Source of the DNA: Bradyrhizobium sp. C9
GTDB taxonomy: Bacteria > Pseudomonadota > Alphaproteobacteria > Rhizobiales > Xanthobacteraceae
Assembly: GCF_002532045.1 (NCBI RefSeq)
Contig: NZ_NWTG01000031.1
Location: 1 to 64,000 of the forward strand
Reading direction: 5' to 3'
Length of the DNA: 64,000 nt
The translations under genes were made by a program, and so were the position numbers. Below, piece by piece: positions 41,247-53,200 of the stretch (position 1 is the stretch's first letter; each line of letters begins with the position of its first letter). A model generated the notes under the pieces. That model saw only the letters and a program-made list of their open reading frames with translations, was not told where the DNA came from and searched no databases.

Positions 41247-44200
41247 TCAGTTCGCGACCTGACGGCGCTCGTCCGGCGTCAGCTTCTTCATCTGCTCCGC
41301 GGTCAACTGTCCGTCGCCGATCAACTGGAAGGCGCTGTTCGGGTCGTATTGACTTTGCTTGTCGTTGCTGCGCCGCTTTTGATCGTCGCTGCCGTCGCCC
41401 CCGCCATAGCCGAGCACTTCGACGATGATGACGGAGGGCTGCTCGTTTGTTCGTGGCCGCGGCACGGCCGCCTGCTTGGCAGCTGCGCCCGCCGTGTTCG
41501 AGGCCTCGCTCAGGGCGCCCATGTTGGGGGCCTGGACCTGCGGCACGCCGATCACGCCACCCTGCGCCTGAATGTTGGCGGCGTTGACGATATGCAAGGC
41601 AGCGATGTTGACGAAGCTCGACGCGCGGATTCCGGCTTCGCCCGCATCGACGGTGCCGAGCGGCGCAATCAGATCGACGGTTCCGCGCGCCACCTCCGGG
41701 ATCGGCTGCAACGTTGCGATGCCGGCACCGCTGGACGGCACCACCGGCGATATCGTGATGTTTCCGTAATTGTCGTAGGCGCGCTTGGGCGGTGTATAGA
41801 TCACCGTCGTCTTGGCGCCGCGGCCGGCGTTGATGTCGCCCTCCGCCGACCAGATCACGATATTGCCGCCGAACGTGGTCATGATGCGCGACAGGCCCAT
41901 CAGCACGCTGTTCTGCGAATAGATCTGGATGTTGCCCGCGCCTTGCGTGATCAGGCCGGCATCGGCGCCCGGCAGCAGCCCTTCGGTGCCGATCGTGACG
42001 CCGCCGCCCGGCGTCAAGAACTGGATGTCGCCGCCGAAATCGGTGTGAACAAAGCCGCTCGTGATCGCGAAGTTCGCCGCGCCGGGTGTGCCGGTTGCCG
42101 CAGTGAAGATCGTGATGTCGCCGCGATAGGCGGACTGGTTCGGGAACAGCGCCGCGACCGCCTCCCGCCCGCGCAGATAGGAGCCCGCGCGCGGGCCGCC
42201 GACCTCGTTGTATTCGCGCCCGCCCGCGGTCAGCTCGGCATAGTAGACCTGCCGCAGGAAGATGCGCTGCTGCTCGCCTGGCAGCGCGAGGAAGTAGCCG
42301 AGCGCATCGGCCTTCGCCCCACTATAGCCGAAGCGCTCCGTCAGCCAGGCATAGAGCTCGTCCGCGTAGGTCTTCGCCACCCTGCCGTGCTGGTCGGCGA
42401 GCGGACCGGCGGCTGCGAGATTGTCCGGATCGAGATAGAGCCTGGCAAAGCCGGTCCAGTCGACCTGCCCGACGCCGACTTCACCCGCGCCGACGCCGGC
42501 CTGCATCACGACGCTTGCGCCCTGCCGGCTGTCGCCGGCGACCAGTGCTCCGATGCTTTCGATCGTCGCCGTCGATCCCTGGTAGATGTTCTTGGCCGCC
42601 GTGATTTCGAAGGTGCCCGGTCCGGCGATCGCCCAGCCCCGATTCGCGGCGAAGTCGACCCCGGGCCAGCCGGCGTAAATGACGCTGCCGCCAGCCGCAA
42701 TGGTCGACACATCGTTGGGATCGTTGTGGAGGATGAAGCCCTTGGTATTGACGATGTCACCGCCCGCAAGCATCCGCAGCGGTCCGCTTGCCTGATAGTA
42801 GGTATTGCTCACGTCGATGCCGGCAATCGTCTGGCGCACCGTAGCGATCTGCCCATAGGTGATTGCGGAGATGTCGCCACTCACGGCATAGATGCGCGAC
42901 AGATTGCCGTCGTACGACAGCGCCCTGTCCTTGACCGTGTTTGCATCAAAGACGAAGGGATACCCGCCGGCATCATAGGCGTACACGGCCAGTGAGCTGC
43001 CACCGTCGCTCACGGCATTGCCACTCCAATAATTGGAAGCCGCGACGGTCAGTCCGATTGGACCGTTCAGGATTGCCCAGCCGGGCCGGAACGGCGTTGC
43101 GAGCGTCGACGGCGGCGCCATTGACGGGCCCATCAGGATCGTATCGCCGAAGATCGATCCTTGCGCGAGCACCTCCAGCACGCCGTCCTCCGACGGCAGC
43201 AGCGTCCCGTCGCCTGGATTGTAGATGCTGCCGTTGGCGGCGACCGCGCGCATGATCGAAGGCAGGAAGCGGAAATACGGCGAAGCGCTTCCCGGTGCAA
43301 GCGAACCGCCCGCCGCGAACTCGTTGACCGCGGTCGCCCCCGTCCACAGCGTGAACCAGCTCGCGCCCCGGCCGGCCGCGTTGCCGTTGTCGGCTGCCGT
43401 CAGGCTGGTGAGGCCGACACGGCCCGGATCGAGGATGGATCCCGCGGCCAGGTCGCCGCGCGCACGAATGTTGATCACGCTGTCGCCCGGAGCGAAATCT
43501 CCCCCGGCGAGCTTGGTCATCGAATAGGAGGTCAGCGGGTTGATCGGCCGCGGATCCACCCCACTGGCATTGCGGTCGTTGGTTGCGACGAGGCTGCCGA
43601 AATCCCCTGTCGCGACATCCATCGCTCCGCGCAGATTGACGAACTGATTGCCGCCGGTGCCGACATAGCCGGCCCTCACCGACATTGTGCCGCCGCCGGT
43701 CTGCACCAGGGAGCCATCGGCCATCACGCGACCGCTGCCGCCGACGGCAATGACCAGACCCCGGCCCACGTCGCCGATCGTGCCGCCGGCCTGCAACGTG
43801 ACGTTGCCGCCGCCGAGCGTACCGAGGCCGGAGAACGCCGATAGTCCCAAAGACAAGATGCTCGGGTCACGGACTTGATCGAGCGTATAGCTGCCGAAGT
43901 TGACGCCCCAGGCGGTCCGCTGACCAATCTCCGAGCCGCCCTGGCGCCACAGCCAGGACCCGATCTGGGTTGCTCCCTTCGTCAGCGTGCCGTTCAAGTC
44001 GCCTTGCGCCACCAGCAGGAAATCGCCGCCATGTTCGGGGTAGTACATCCGCTGCGAGCCGAGCGTCGCTTCATAACCTGCATTGGCCGATCCCAGCACC
44101 GTGCCGTCGGCCAAAGTGCCCCGGTCGACATTGTAGGGATCATTCTCCGCCGTGCCGGTCGTCCTGATCGCGGTGCCTGCGGTATAGACCCCGAACGGCG

Positions 44201-47200
44201 ATTGCTGGTCGTAGTCGCCGCCGGCGAGAATTTCGAGATTACCAGTGCCGGTGCGGACGACGCTGACGCCTGGTGAGGACGGCTTGTTGATGGTGACGCT
44301 GAACGGATCGTTCAACACCACGTTACCCGAACCGGCGAGCGCACCGACCGTCTGCAGCGCGCGGCTGTCGGCGCTGGCGAGATCGGCGCCGCCGACGAGC
44401 CGCATCGACCAGGATTGCGTTCCCGGATCGAGCATTGGCGAAGTCGCCCAGATCTGGCGATCGCCTGGTCCGGTCAGATTGACGTTCGTCATGCCGGCCG
44501 GCAGCACTGTCCCCTTGGGAAGCGGAGTATCGGCCGTGAACGTGTATCCGCCGAACAGGACAAGGCTGGTCCCCGCCGGCAGATTAACAGGCTCAAGCGC
44601 CAGACTGTTGAATGCATTGATGAAGACCCTTCCGGTGAAATAGAGGCCTTTTTCGAATACAGTGCCGGCCGGAAACACCGTTCCAACGGGAATCGTATCA
44701 CCCGGGTTGTAAATCTGGTCCGGCGTGATGATACGCCCGCCATTCACCTTCCTTGCTGGCGTGGGGGGTCCCCTCACCGTGAAGTCCTCCGTCAATTTGA
44801 TCGCGACGGGAAGCGGATTTGCGGCGTCCGGGCTTCGCTCGACACTTCCGCCGACGAGGTTGAGCTCCATGTTGATGGTGCCATTGCTCGAAATCGTCGA
44901 GCCGGCACCGAGGAGCACACCGCCCGTTTTGACCGTGTAGGCGTCCGACAAGGTGCCGGAGACGATCACGGTCACTGCATCGGGTGACGCCGGTGGCGGC
45001 GCGAAGCCGTCATTGATGCTGCCGTTGATCTTGAGATCATTGGCGGCCCGGACGACGAGCGCGCCCGGCTCGCCCGAGCCCCGCACGGCCGGATCAGCAT
45101 TCGGCCCGTAGCGATAGCCGGAGAGATCCAGATCGCCCTTCGTCGACAGATCACCGCTCGAGGTGATGGCAACGCCGGGCCGCAGATGGAAGGCCGAGCC
45201 ATAGGCCGCAAGCCCGGCCAGGCGGTTCTGCAGATCGCCATTCTGGAGCGCCGCGTTGATGAACTTCGTGCTGTCGTCATGCAGGCCGTCGAGATAGGCC
45301 TGATCGATGGCGCTGCCGCCCGGAAGATCGTAGGTGCGGAAGCCGTTCATCGCGATACTGCCGGCACCCCGGATATTGAGCGATCCGCGCGCGTCGATTG
45401 CGATATCGTTGGCGCCCGCACCGTCCCCGCCGGCACCGCCGCGGCGCGGCGCGTTGAGCTCGAGCCTGCCGCGGGCCACACCGTCCGGCGATGTCATGTC
45501 GATGGTCGCGCCCGCGGCCAGCGTCATTGTGCCGTGCGTGGCGGTGAGTTCGACGTGCGCGGTGTTGTTCGCTTCGATCGGCGCGCCGTAAGAATCGGTC
45601 TGCAGCACACTGCCGTGGACATCGAGCACGGCATTCGAGGTGAGCCTCAGATCGTCGCGCGCGGACAGGCGGATGGTGCCGGGCTTGGCCCCGCCCGCGT
45701 CGATCCTGCCCGCGACTGTGAGGCTGCCTTGATCGACCGAGACCGCGAGGTAGCGCGCCTTGACGCCATCGCCAATGACAAGGCTGCCTTGACGGAGATC
45801 GAAGCTGCGGGCGCTGAAGAATCCGGCATCGTTGAGCTTGGCATTCAGCGCGGCGAAATCGCCGAAACTCTGCGCCGCGACCGTGAACTGGCCGCTGTCG
45901 AAACCACCCGTCGATGATCCCTTGAGCGTGCCGCCGAACGCGACCTGCCCATGCGCAGCGTCGATCGCCTTGGCCGAGATCGAGCCCGCGGCATTGATTG
46001 CGGCGGAGACGTCGATGACCGAGCCCGCGTTCTGGACGATATTGCCGTTCGTGGAACTCAAAATGAGATCGCCGCCCCAACTGAACTTGGTGACGTCGAA
46101 GAAGGCGATACCGCGGCCCGACAGATCGATCATTGCGTTTCCGCCAAGCACGACGTCGTGCGTCGCATTGAGCGTCAGCTTGCCCGAAGGCAGCGCGAAC
46201 GCGGTGTCGAGCAGGACACTGTCGCCGGTGAAAGAGAGCGTGCCGCCGAGATCCGTCACGCTACGCGTATCGGCGGGAGCGCTTCCGGCCGGCGTGACCA
46301 GCCGCAGGGCTGCGCCCGCGCTGACGTCGAGCTTTGCCCCACCGCTTGCCGTGATCAGCGGGGTCGCAACAGTGAGAGCTCCGCCTTGTAGGGCGCCGCT
46401 ACTGTCCTGGCTCTGGCCGACCTTCAGCGTGCCATCGCTGTTCGCGGTGAGGTGCTTCGCCGCCGTCAACGTAACGTCCGAAAAGCCGAGGATGAGACGG
46501 TTCAGCGTTGCACCATCGGTCGGCCTGCTGTGCACAGCGTCGTAGCCGAACAGGATCTCATTGGCCGCGATGGCGAGATGCCCCGATCCCGTGCCGGGCC
46601 CGCCGGGCACAACGGCGGCAGGCGCCTGGCTGCCAAAGGGGCCTGACGAGGAGCCGCTGCCGCTGCGGATACCGTTCCAGATCATCGTGTCGGCGGTAAT
46701 GCTCGCGGTCTCACTGCTCGAACCAAGGCCATAGACCGCCGGCGTATTGAGAACGAATTCGAGCGGATCGGAGGTGGAGCCGCCCTGGCGCGTGGCATCC
46801 AGGTCGACGTTGCCGATCAAATTAAAGGAGCCACTCGCTGTGATGACGAGTTGTTCGAGCGCCGGACTCCCCGCGGTCGTCGACGGCCGCAACAGCTTGT
46901 CGAGCACCGTCTGGGTCAGGTTCCATCCGGACGGCAACCGGCCCGCGGCCCGCATCGCTGCTAGCGCAGCCTCGGTGCCGACATTGACCTGTTCCTGCGT
47001 CACATTGAGATAGCGCGCGGCGAAATTGACGTCGCCCATGGTGAGGCCGCCCGGCCCGGCCAGCACGATGCTGCCATCGGTAAGCAGCGAGGCGCCGCTC
47101 GCGATGTTGATCTTGCCCGGTCCAACCGCATTCAGGAACTGGAACCAGCCATTGGCGACCGCGAGCACGGCCGGACTGCCATCGGGCGTGGCCGTCGAAT

Positions 47201-50200
47201 ACGGCGCGATGTTGGAATAGACATAACCGAGCGTCGAATCGACGGCGTTGTTGTTCAGCCCACGCGTATCGATAGTCGCGCCACCCGCCATGTTGACGGC
47301 CTTGCCGACCAGGAACACCCGGCCCGCGCGGATGGTGGCGCCATCGAGCAGGTTGACGGCTTCGGTTGAGACCCCGCTGAAAAAAATCTTGGCGCCATCG
47401 CCGGGGCCTTCCGCGTAGAAAGTGCTCGTGCCACCGAGCATGAGCGTCGGTGCCTTGAAGGCATTGATGACGTCGCTCGAAACCGTCGTGTGCCCGGCGA
47501 CGGGCGTTGCGCCTGGCGCCGCGATGTCGAGCACGGCAGCCCCCAACGGGGAGAGCGACGGCTTGATGATCAGCGTGCCGTCAATGCCGCCTTTGGCGCC
47601 ATCGAACAATGCGGTGCCGGCAAAGGACAGCGAGCTGCTGCCGTCGAGCGGCGGCAGAAGACTGATTTGAAGCACCTTGCCGTCTTCCGGCAAACGCGGC
47701 CGGAAGCCGCCGAACGTGGCCGCCTGCGCGCGCTCGAAATCGGCATAGCTGGTCTCGTTGTATTGCGAATAGAGCCGCGTGGTCTGGCCGGAGGTCAGGA
47801 TGACGCGCGTCGGCAGCGTATCCTTGATTCCGGTATTAGCGATGCCGAGAAAGCCCGACGCGACCACGGAGCCATTGCCGGCAGTCACCGGAGGCATCAC
47901 AGTCGTTCCGGTCGCGCCGAGCTCGACGCGATAGCCGCCCGGCACCAGCGCGTAGCTTGATGGCAGCAGCGTGTAGGTGCCCGCCGGCACTCCCGGCGCG
48001 CCGGAGGGAAGCGTGATCTGCTGGCCGATCACGGGATCGCCGGCGCCGTTGGTCGCGATCACCGGCGCGTAATCGACCGCGGATCCCGGTACGATCGCAT
48101 AGACCTTGTTGCCGGCGGTGCTGTAGCTGTTGACCGGATTGGCGTTGACGAGCGCCGTCTTCAGCACGTCGACCGAGCCGCCGCGGCCGGAGATGAAGCC
48201 CGCGCCAGTGAGTTTGCCGCCGCCGGTGAGATCGAGCACGGCTCCGGCCTCACCGATGACTGATGCGGCGTTGATCGAGATACCGGCTGCGATCAGGACG
48301 TTACTTGCATGATCGTCATAGGAGGCGGCCGCCAGATTGCGCAGCGTACCGTCCGCGCCCTGATAGGCGACCCCGTCCGAGGTCCCGCCAAAAGGAATGA
48401 CCAGGCCGGCCGCGCTCGCGGAGGTGATGCTGCCGCTGCGGAAGGTGACGCGCGCATTGGACGGCGTATTGTTGACAACGATACTCGTATAATTATTGAA
48501 CCAGATGCGCCCCAGCGGTGCACGTACGACGCCGCCCTGATCGACATTGGCTGCAATTAAGACCAGATCGCCGAACACCGACGCAGGAACCGCCGGGGTT
48601 GCGTCGTCGTTGCGCCGAATGATGAGATCCGCGTCGGGATCATAGGCGGAAAAGGTCCCGCTCGGACGAAGCCCGACCTTGATGACGGCAACCGCGCCGC
48701 TCAACGGATAGATCTGGTCCGCGGTCAGCGCGAGGTTTTCGACATCGAGCCCGCCGGTACCGAAGCGGATGTCGCCGCTGCTCTGCAGCGCGACCTGATG
48801 AAAACCACGAGCGTCGAATGGAAGGCTGATCGGACGACCAGGTCCGAGATCCACAGCACCGCTGCCCTGATCACCGGTGGCTCCGAACTGGACGGCGCCG
48901 TAGACATCGATCAAATCGCTGGAGATTGTGAAGCTTCCGCCCGCAGCCGGGTTCCGGACGCGGAGATTGTTGATCCCGGGGGAATACCCAACCGCCGTCT
49001 GCGCATCTGCGGCGTTGTAGACGCCATCAAGCCTGACATAGGGCGCGGACAAAGTGACGGTGCTGTTGGGCGTGCCGGCCGCCGCCGCAATGACGCCGCT
49101 CGACAGCCGAAGGCTGCGCGACAGGCTGAGATCGACATTGCCGTCAAACACGAGAAGATCGCGCGTGTAGAGCGCGAGCGAGCCGAAGCCGCCCTTCTCG
49201 ACCTGATTGACACCAATCACCGTCCGCCCGAACTGCAGCGCCGGATCGGCCTGGCCGGGCGACAGACCGGCGCTCAAGCCGCTACCCGTAGCGTTCTGCA
49301 CCAGCGTGATATCGCGAGACCTCTGGAACTCCGGCGGCAGTTCGCTGCTGGCATAGGGCGAACTGGAGTCGGGCTGGCCGACGATGTAGCCACGCCACGA
49401 CATGGTCAGGTTCAGCGCGCCGCCGGACGCGCCGCTGCCGCCCGCCGCCGCGCGCAAGGTGCCGTCGAGCGCCATGCCGAAGCTGGAATAGAGCGAGATC
49501 GTCCCGCCATCGCTCGCGGCAAGAGTCGGGATATAGCGGTTGCCGCTCTGGACATCGACCACCGCGGAGGTGCCCGACGCATCGATCAGCGCACCCGGGC
49601 GAACGATCACGAAGGCATCGCTGACAATGGGATATTTGGGATCCAGCGCCCCTGTGCCGCCGATGCGGATCGTCCCGCCGTCCGGCACGACTGCGTAGGA
49701 GATCCCATGGTCATCGCGCCCGACCGCGTCGCGCGCAGAGACGTCCAGCACCGCGTCGTCGCCGATCCAGAACGAACGCGTCAGGCCGAACTCGCCGTAA
49801 CCCATGTTGTAGCGGGTGTCGCCGGGTGCATCCTGCAGGCTCGTGATCAGGATATTACCGGCAGGTGCCTTGATCGCACCGTCGATCACGGTCTGGCGAT
49901 TTGCGAAGATCGAGACCGAATGCCCTGGATCGACGTCGATCGATGCGCCCTTCGCCAGTGTGAAATCGTGCAGGCTCCAGAACGTCAGATCGGCGCCGAC
50001 CCGCTGCGTGGCGCTGCGCGCGAAGGAATTGATCGTGAATCGAGGGGGCGTCCAGAGCTCCGCGGCCTCCGTGACGAGGCTCCCGCTGGGCGTGGTGAAA
50101 CTGCGCGAGGTGAAGCGATAAACCGGCACCTCGGCGTCCACGCGGACACCTTCGCCGATCCGGATGCCGGTGTTGCTGCTGATGTTGTAGGCCGTGAAGC

Positions 50201-53200
50201 CGGACTGGAAGATCGCTGGATCGAGCACCAGCGCATCGGCCACGGCCTTGCCGATCGCGATCTCATGGCCTGCGTTGAGCGTCAGCGTGCCGCCACCGGT
50301 GAAGCCATAGGCGCGGATCGTGCCGTCGAGGATGAGCGGGTTGGTGAAGAACTGCGTCCAGGCTAGATGCGAATAGTCATTGGCCACGAGGCTGGCATTG
50401 CCGCCCTTACCGCCCTTCGTCTTGCCGGTCACCAGGATGGCACCACCCGACGACACATCGACCTGCGACCCGCCCGCGAGCGTGATGCCGCCGGTCGTCG
50501 AAACGGTGAAGTTGCCGCCATCGACATGTGCCTGGCCGGATATATCCGCTCCGGTCAGCGCGTTGCTCCACAGCCCGCTGAGATCGACGGTAACGTTCTC
50601 GCCGACCGTCACCTGCGACTTGCCGTCGGCGTCTCGCAGCGCCCACCATTGCTCGTTCTGGCCCTGGCCGAATACGGCATGCATGAGATTGGTCAGCGTC
50701 ACGCTGCCACCATGCGCCGTGACGTTCGCGCCGATCTCGACATGCGGCGCCATGAAGGTCACCTGCGCGCCGGGAGCAAGCTCGAGCGGCGCCTCGACGC
50801 GGATGTCCTTGCTGCTCGCAACACTGAGACCGCCCAGCCTGGCGGCACTGAGCGCGTCCGAATTGAACAATGCAGTCCCGATCCGATCGTCGGGCAGGAC
50901 CGACGTGGCGTTCAGCGCATCGGTGATCTCGGGCGTCCGGCCGAAGACGACCTGCGCGGCAGATGCACCGGTGAGGCCAAGCCCCGAATAGCCCCCGAGC
51001 GCGAGCCTGCCCTGGAGCGGCGCGACATTCTGGGACAGCCTGTAGCCGTCGGTGGTGCCGTCCGGCCGCGCGGTCGTCTGGCGCGAACCGGTGACGACAT
51101 CAGCAACGATGTTAGCTTCGAACACTGCCGTCGGCGTCGACAGGACGAGAGAGCCGGCGTCACGGCCGATGGTGTAGCCGTCCTCCCAGCGGGTGGTCAC
51201 GCGGCCCTTGCCGAACGGGCTGGTCCAGATCTCGGTCAGATTCGGTGCGACCTTGCCGCCGAGCATGTGCTCGCGAATGAAACCCCCACCGAAGCCGTAG
51301 AACTGCATGTCGGCGCGCGCCTGGTTGGCGCTGTAGAGACGGCCGTCCGCGCCAAGGAAATTGGTGGTGCGGATGTAGCCGCCCTGATAGCTGACCGAGC
51401 CGCCGGAGACGTCGAATACCGCGCCCTTCTGCGCGACGACTTCCTGCGCCGACAGCGTGACGGTGCCGCCCACCGCGGCCCATTCGCCGATCCGGTGGGC
51501 GGTATTGGCGAGATATCCCGAGACCTCGAGCAGGCCACCCGGCGTGTAGTAGCGGTCGGTCGCATAGCCGCCGGTGCCTGCCGGCAACAACACCAGATCG
51601 CGCGCGTCGATCCAGACATCCGCGTTCTTCAGATTGTCCCGATCACGATTGGCGGGCGAGTCGCGCAGCTCGTTGCCCTGCACGTTGATCAGGAGATTGT
51701 TGGTCGACATCGGCAGCAGCACGCCGCGCACGCCCGAGACGTCGATGATCGATCCGCTCTCGGCGAAGACGCGGCGACCGGCGCTGACCGCCACCTGACC
51801 GCCTTGCGCCTGCGTGGTCGAACCGTCCTTGAAGTTGACGCTGCCGCCGCTGACGATCTCGATACGTCCTTGGTCGAGCCGGTCAGAAAGCAGCGAGAGG
51901 TTATCGAACTGGGCGTTGGCGACCGGGGCGTGGGTGAAGGCCTTGGAATCGGCGACCAACTGGCTGCGTTGGCTGTCGAGCGCGGTGTCGCTGCTGTCGA
52001 GCTCGGGCAGGATCGCGGTCAGGCTGCCGCCGGAGAGCGTGATGCTGCCCGCGGCATCGGAGGCCGCGTTGAGGAGATGGATGGTGCCGCGGGTGTTGAC
52101 CGAGGTCGTGGCGACCAGCACCCCGTTCTGGGTGATGCTGCGGCCGGCAAGCGTGATGTCGCCTTGCTGGCTGAAGATCAGGCCGGAATTGCCGACGGCC
52201 GCGACCGCGTCGCGCACGATCGGCGAGATTTCGTTGCCGCGCGTGGTCGAGGCCTGGTTGGCGTCCGTGCTGTGACCCGGCCGTAACAGGAAGTCGTTGC
52301 CGGCGGCGAGCTGCACCTGACCTCGCGGTGCGCTGATCGATCCGGCATTGCTGACCTCGGTTCCCATCAACAGGACGAAGCCGCCCCCCTGCGTCACCGA
52401 CGACGGTGCGCTGGTCGAGATCAGCGCGCCGGCCTCGACCCTCACCGCGCCGCGGGCATCGGTGAAGCTCGGCGCGTATTGGCCGCCGGACTGCTGCGAG
52501 TAGATGCCGTTGCGCAGGAACTGGGTGTCGGTGATGTTGGCGGTCGAGGCGATCAGCGAGCCGACATTCACCTGGCTCGCGCCGCCGAAGATGATGCCGT
52601 TCTGATTGATCAGATAGACCGAGCCGTCGGCCTTGATATTGCCGAGGACCTGGCTCGGCGCCGTGCTGCCGACGACGCGGTTGAGCGCCACCCAATTCGC
52701 ATGGCCTTGCTGGTCGAAGGTCAGCGTGGTGCGCGCGCCGACGTTGAATGAGTTCCAGTTGAGGATCGCCTGCGCCCTGGTCTGCGCGATGCCGACCTGG
52801 GTCTGACCGGCGGCATCGATCGCCTGCGTCGGCGCATTCGCGCCCTGCCATCCCGGCGCCACCTGCAGGCCGCCGGGCGCAAGGCCGTTGGGCACGGCGA
52901 GCTGCGGCAGCGTCACCGAACGCTGCGAGGTCTGCGCCGCGGCACGCGCCGCGTTCTGCAGGCCCTGGATCGCCTGGATGGCGCGCGTGGCCCGCGCCAT
53001 CGCATCCTGCCCTTGCTTGCCGGCTGCTGCCGCGTCCTGGGCTGCCGACTGCGAAGCCGCCATCGCCGCGGCCGACGGTGATACCGTCCAGCTCGATCCG
53101 AACGGGCGCGCGACCACCGGCGTGTTGGCGAGAAGTGCCGCGACGCTGACGCTGCCGAACAATGTGGTGCGAACGGTCGCGCGGGTGAGAGACCTGGAGA

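Noticed and set aside
48798..52286. Long plus-strand open frames of 522 and 639 codons inside the adhesin gene
   Set aside because: They mirror the low-complexity Gly/Ala/Ser codons of the adhesin and have no domain, signal peptide or ribosome-binding site.
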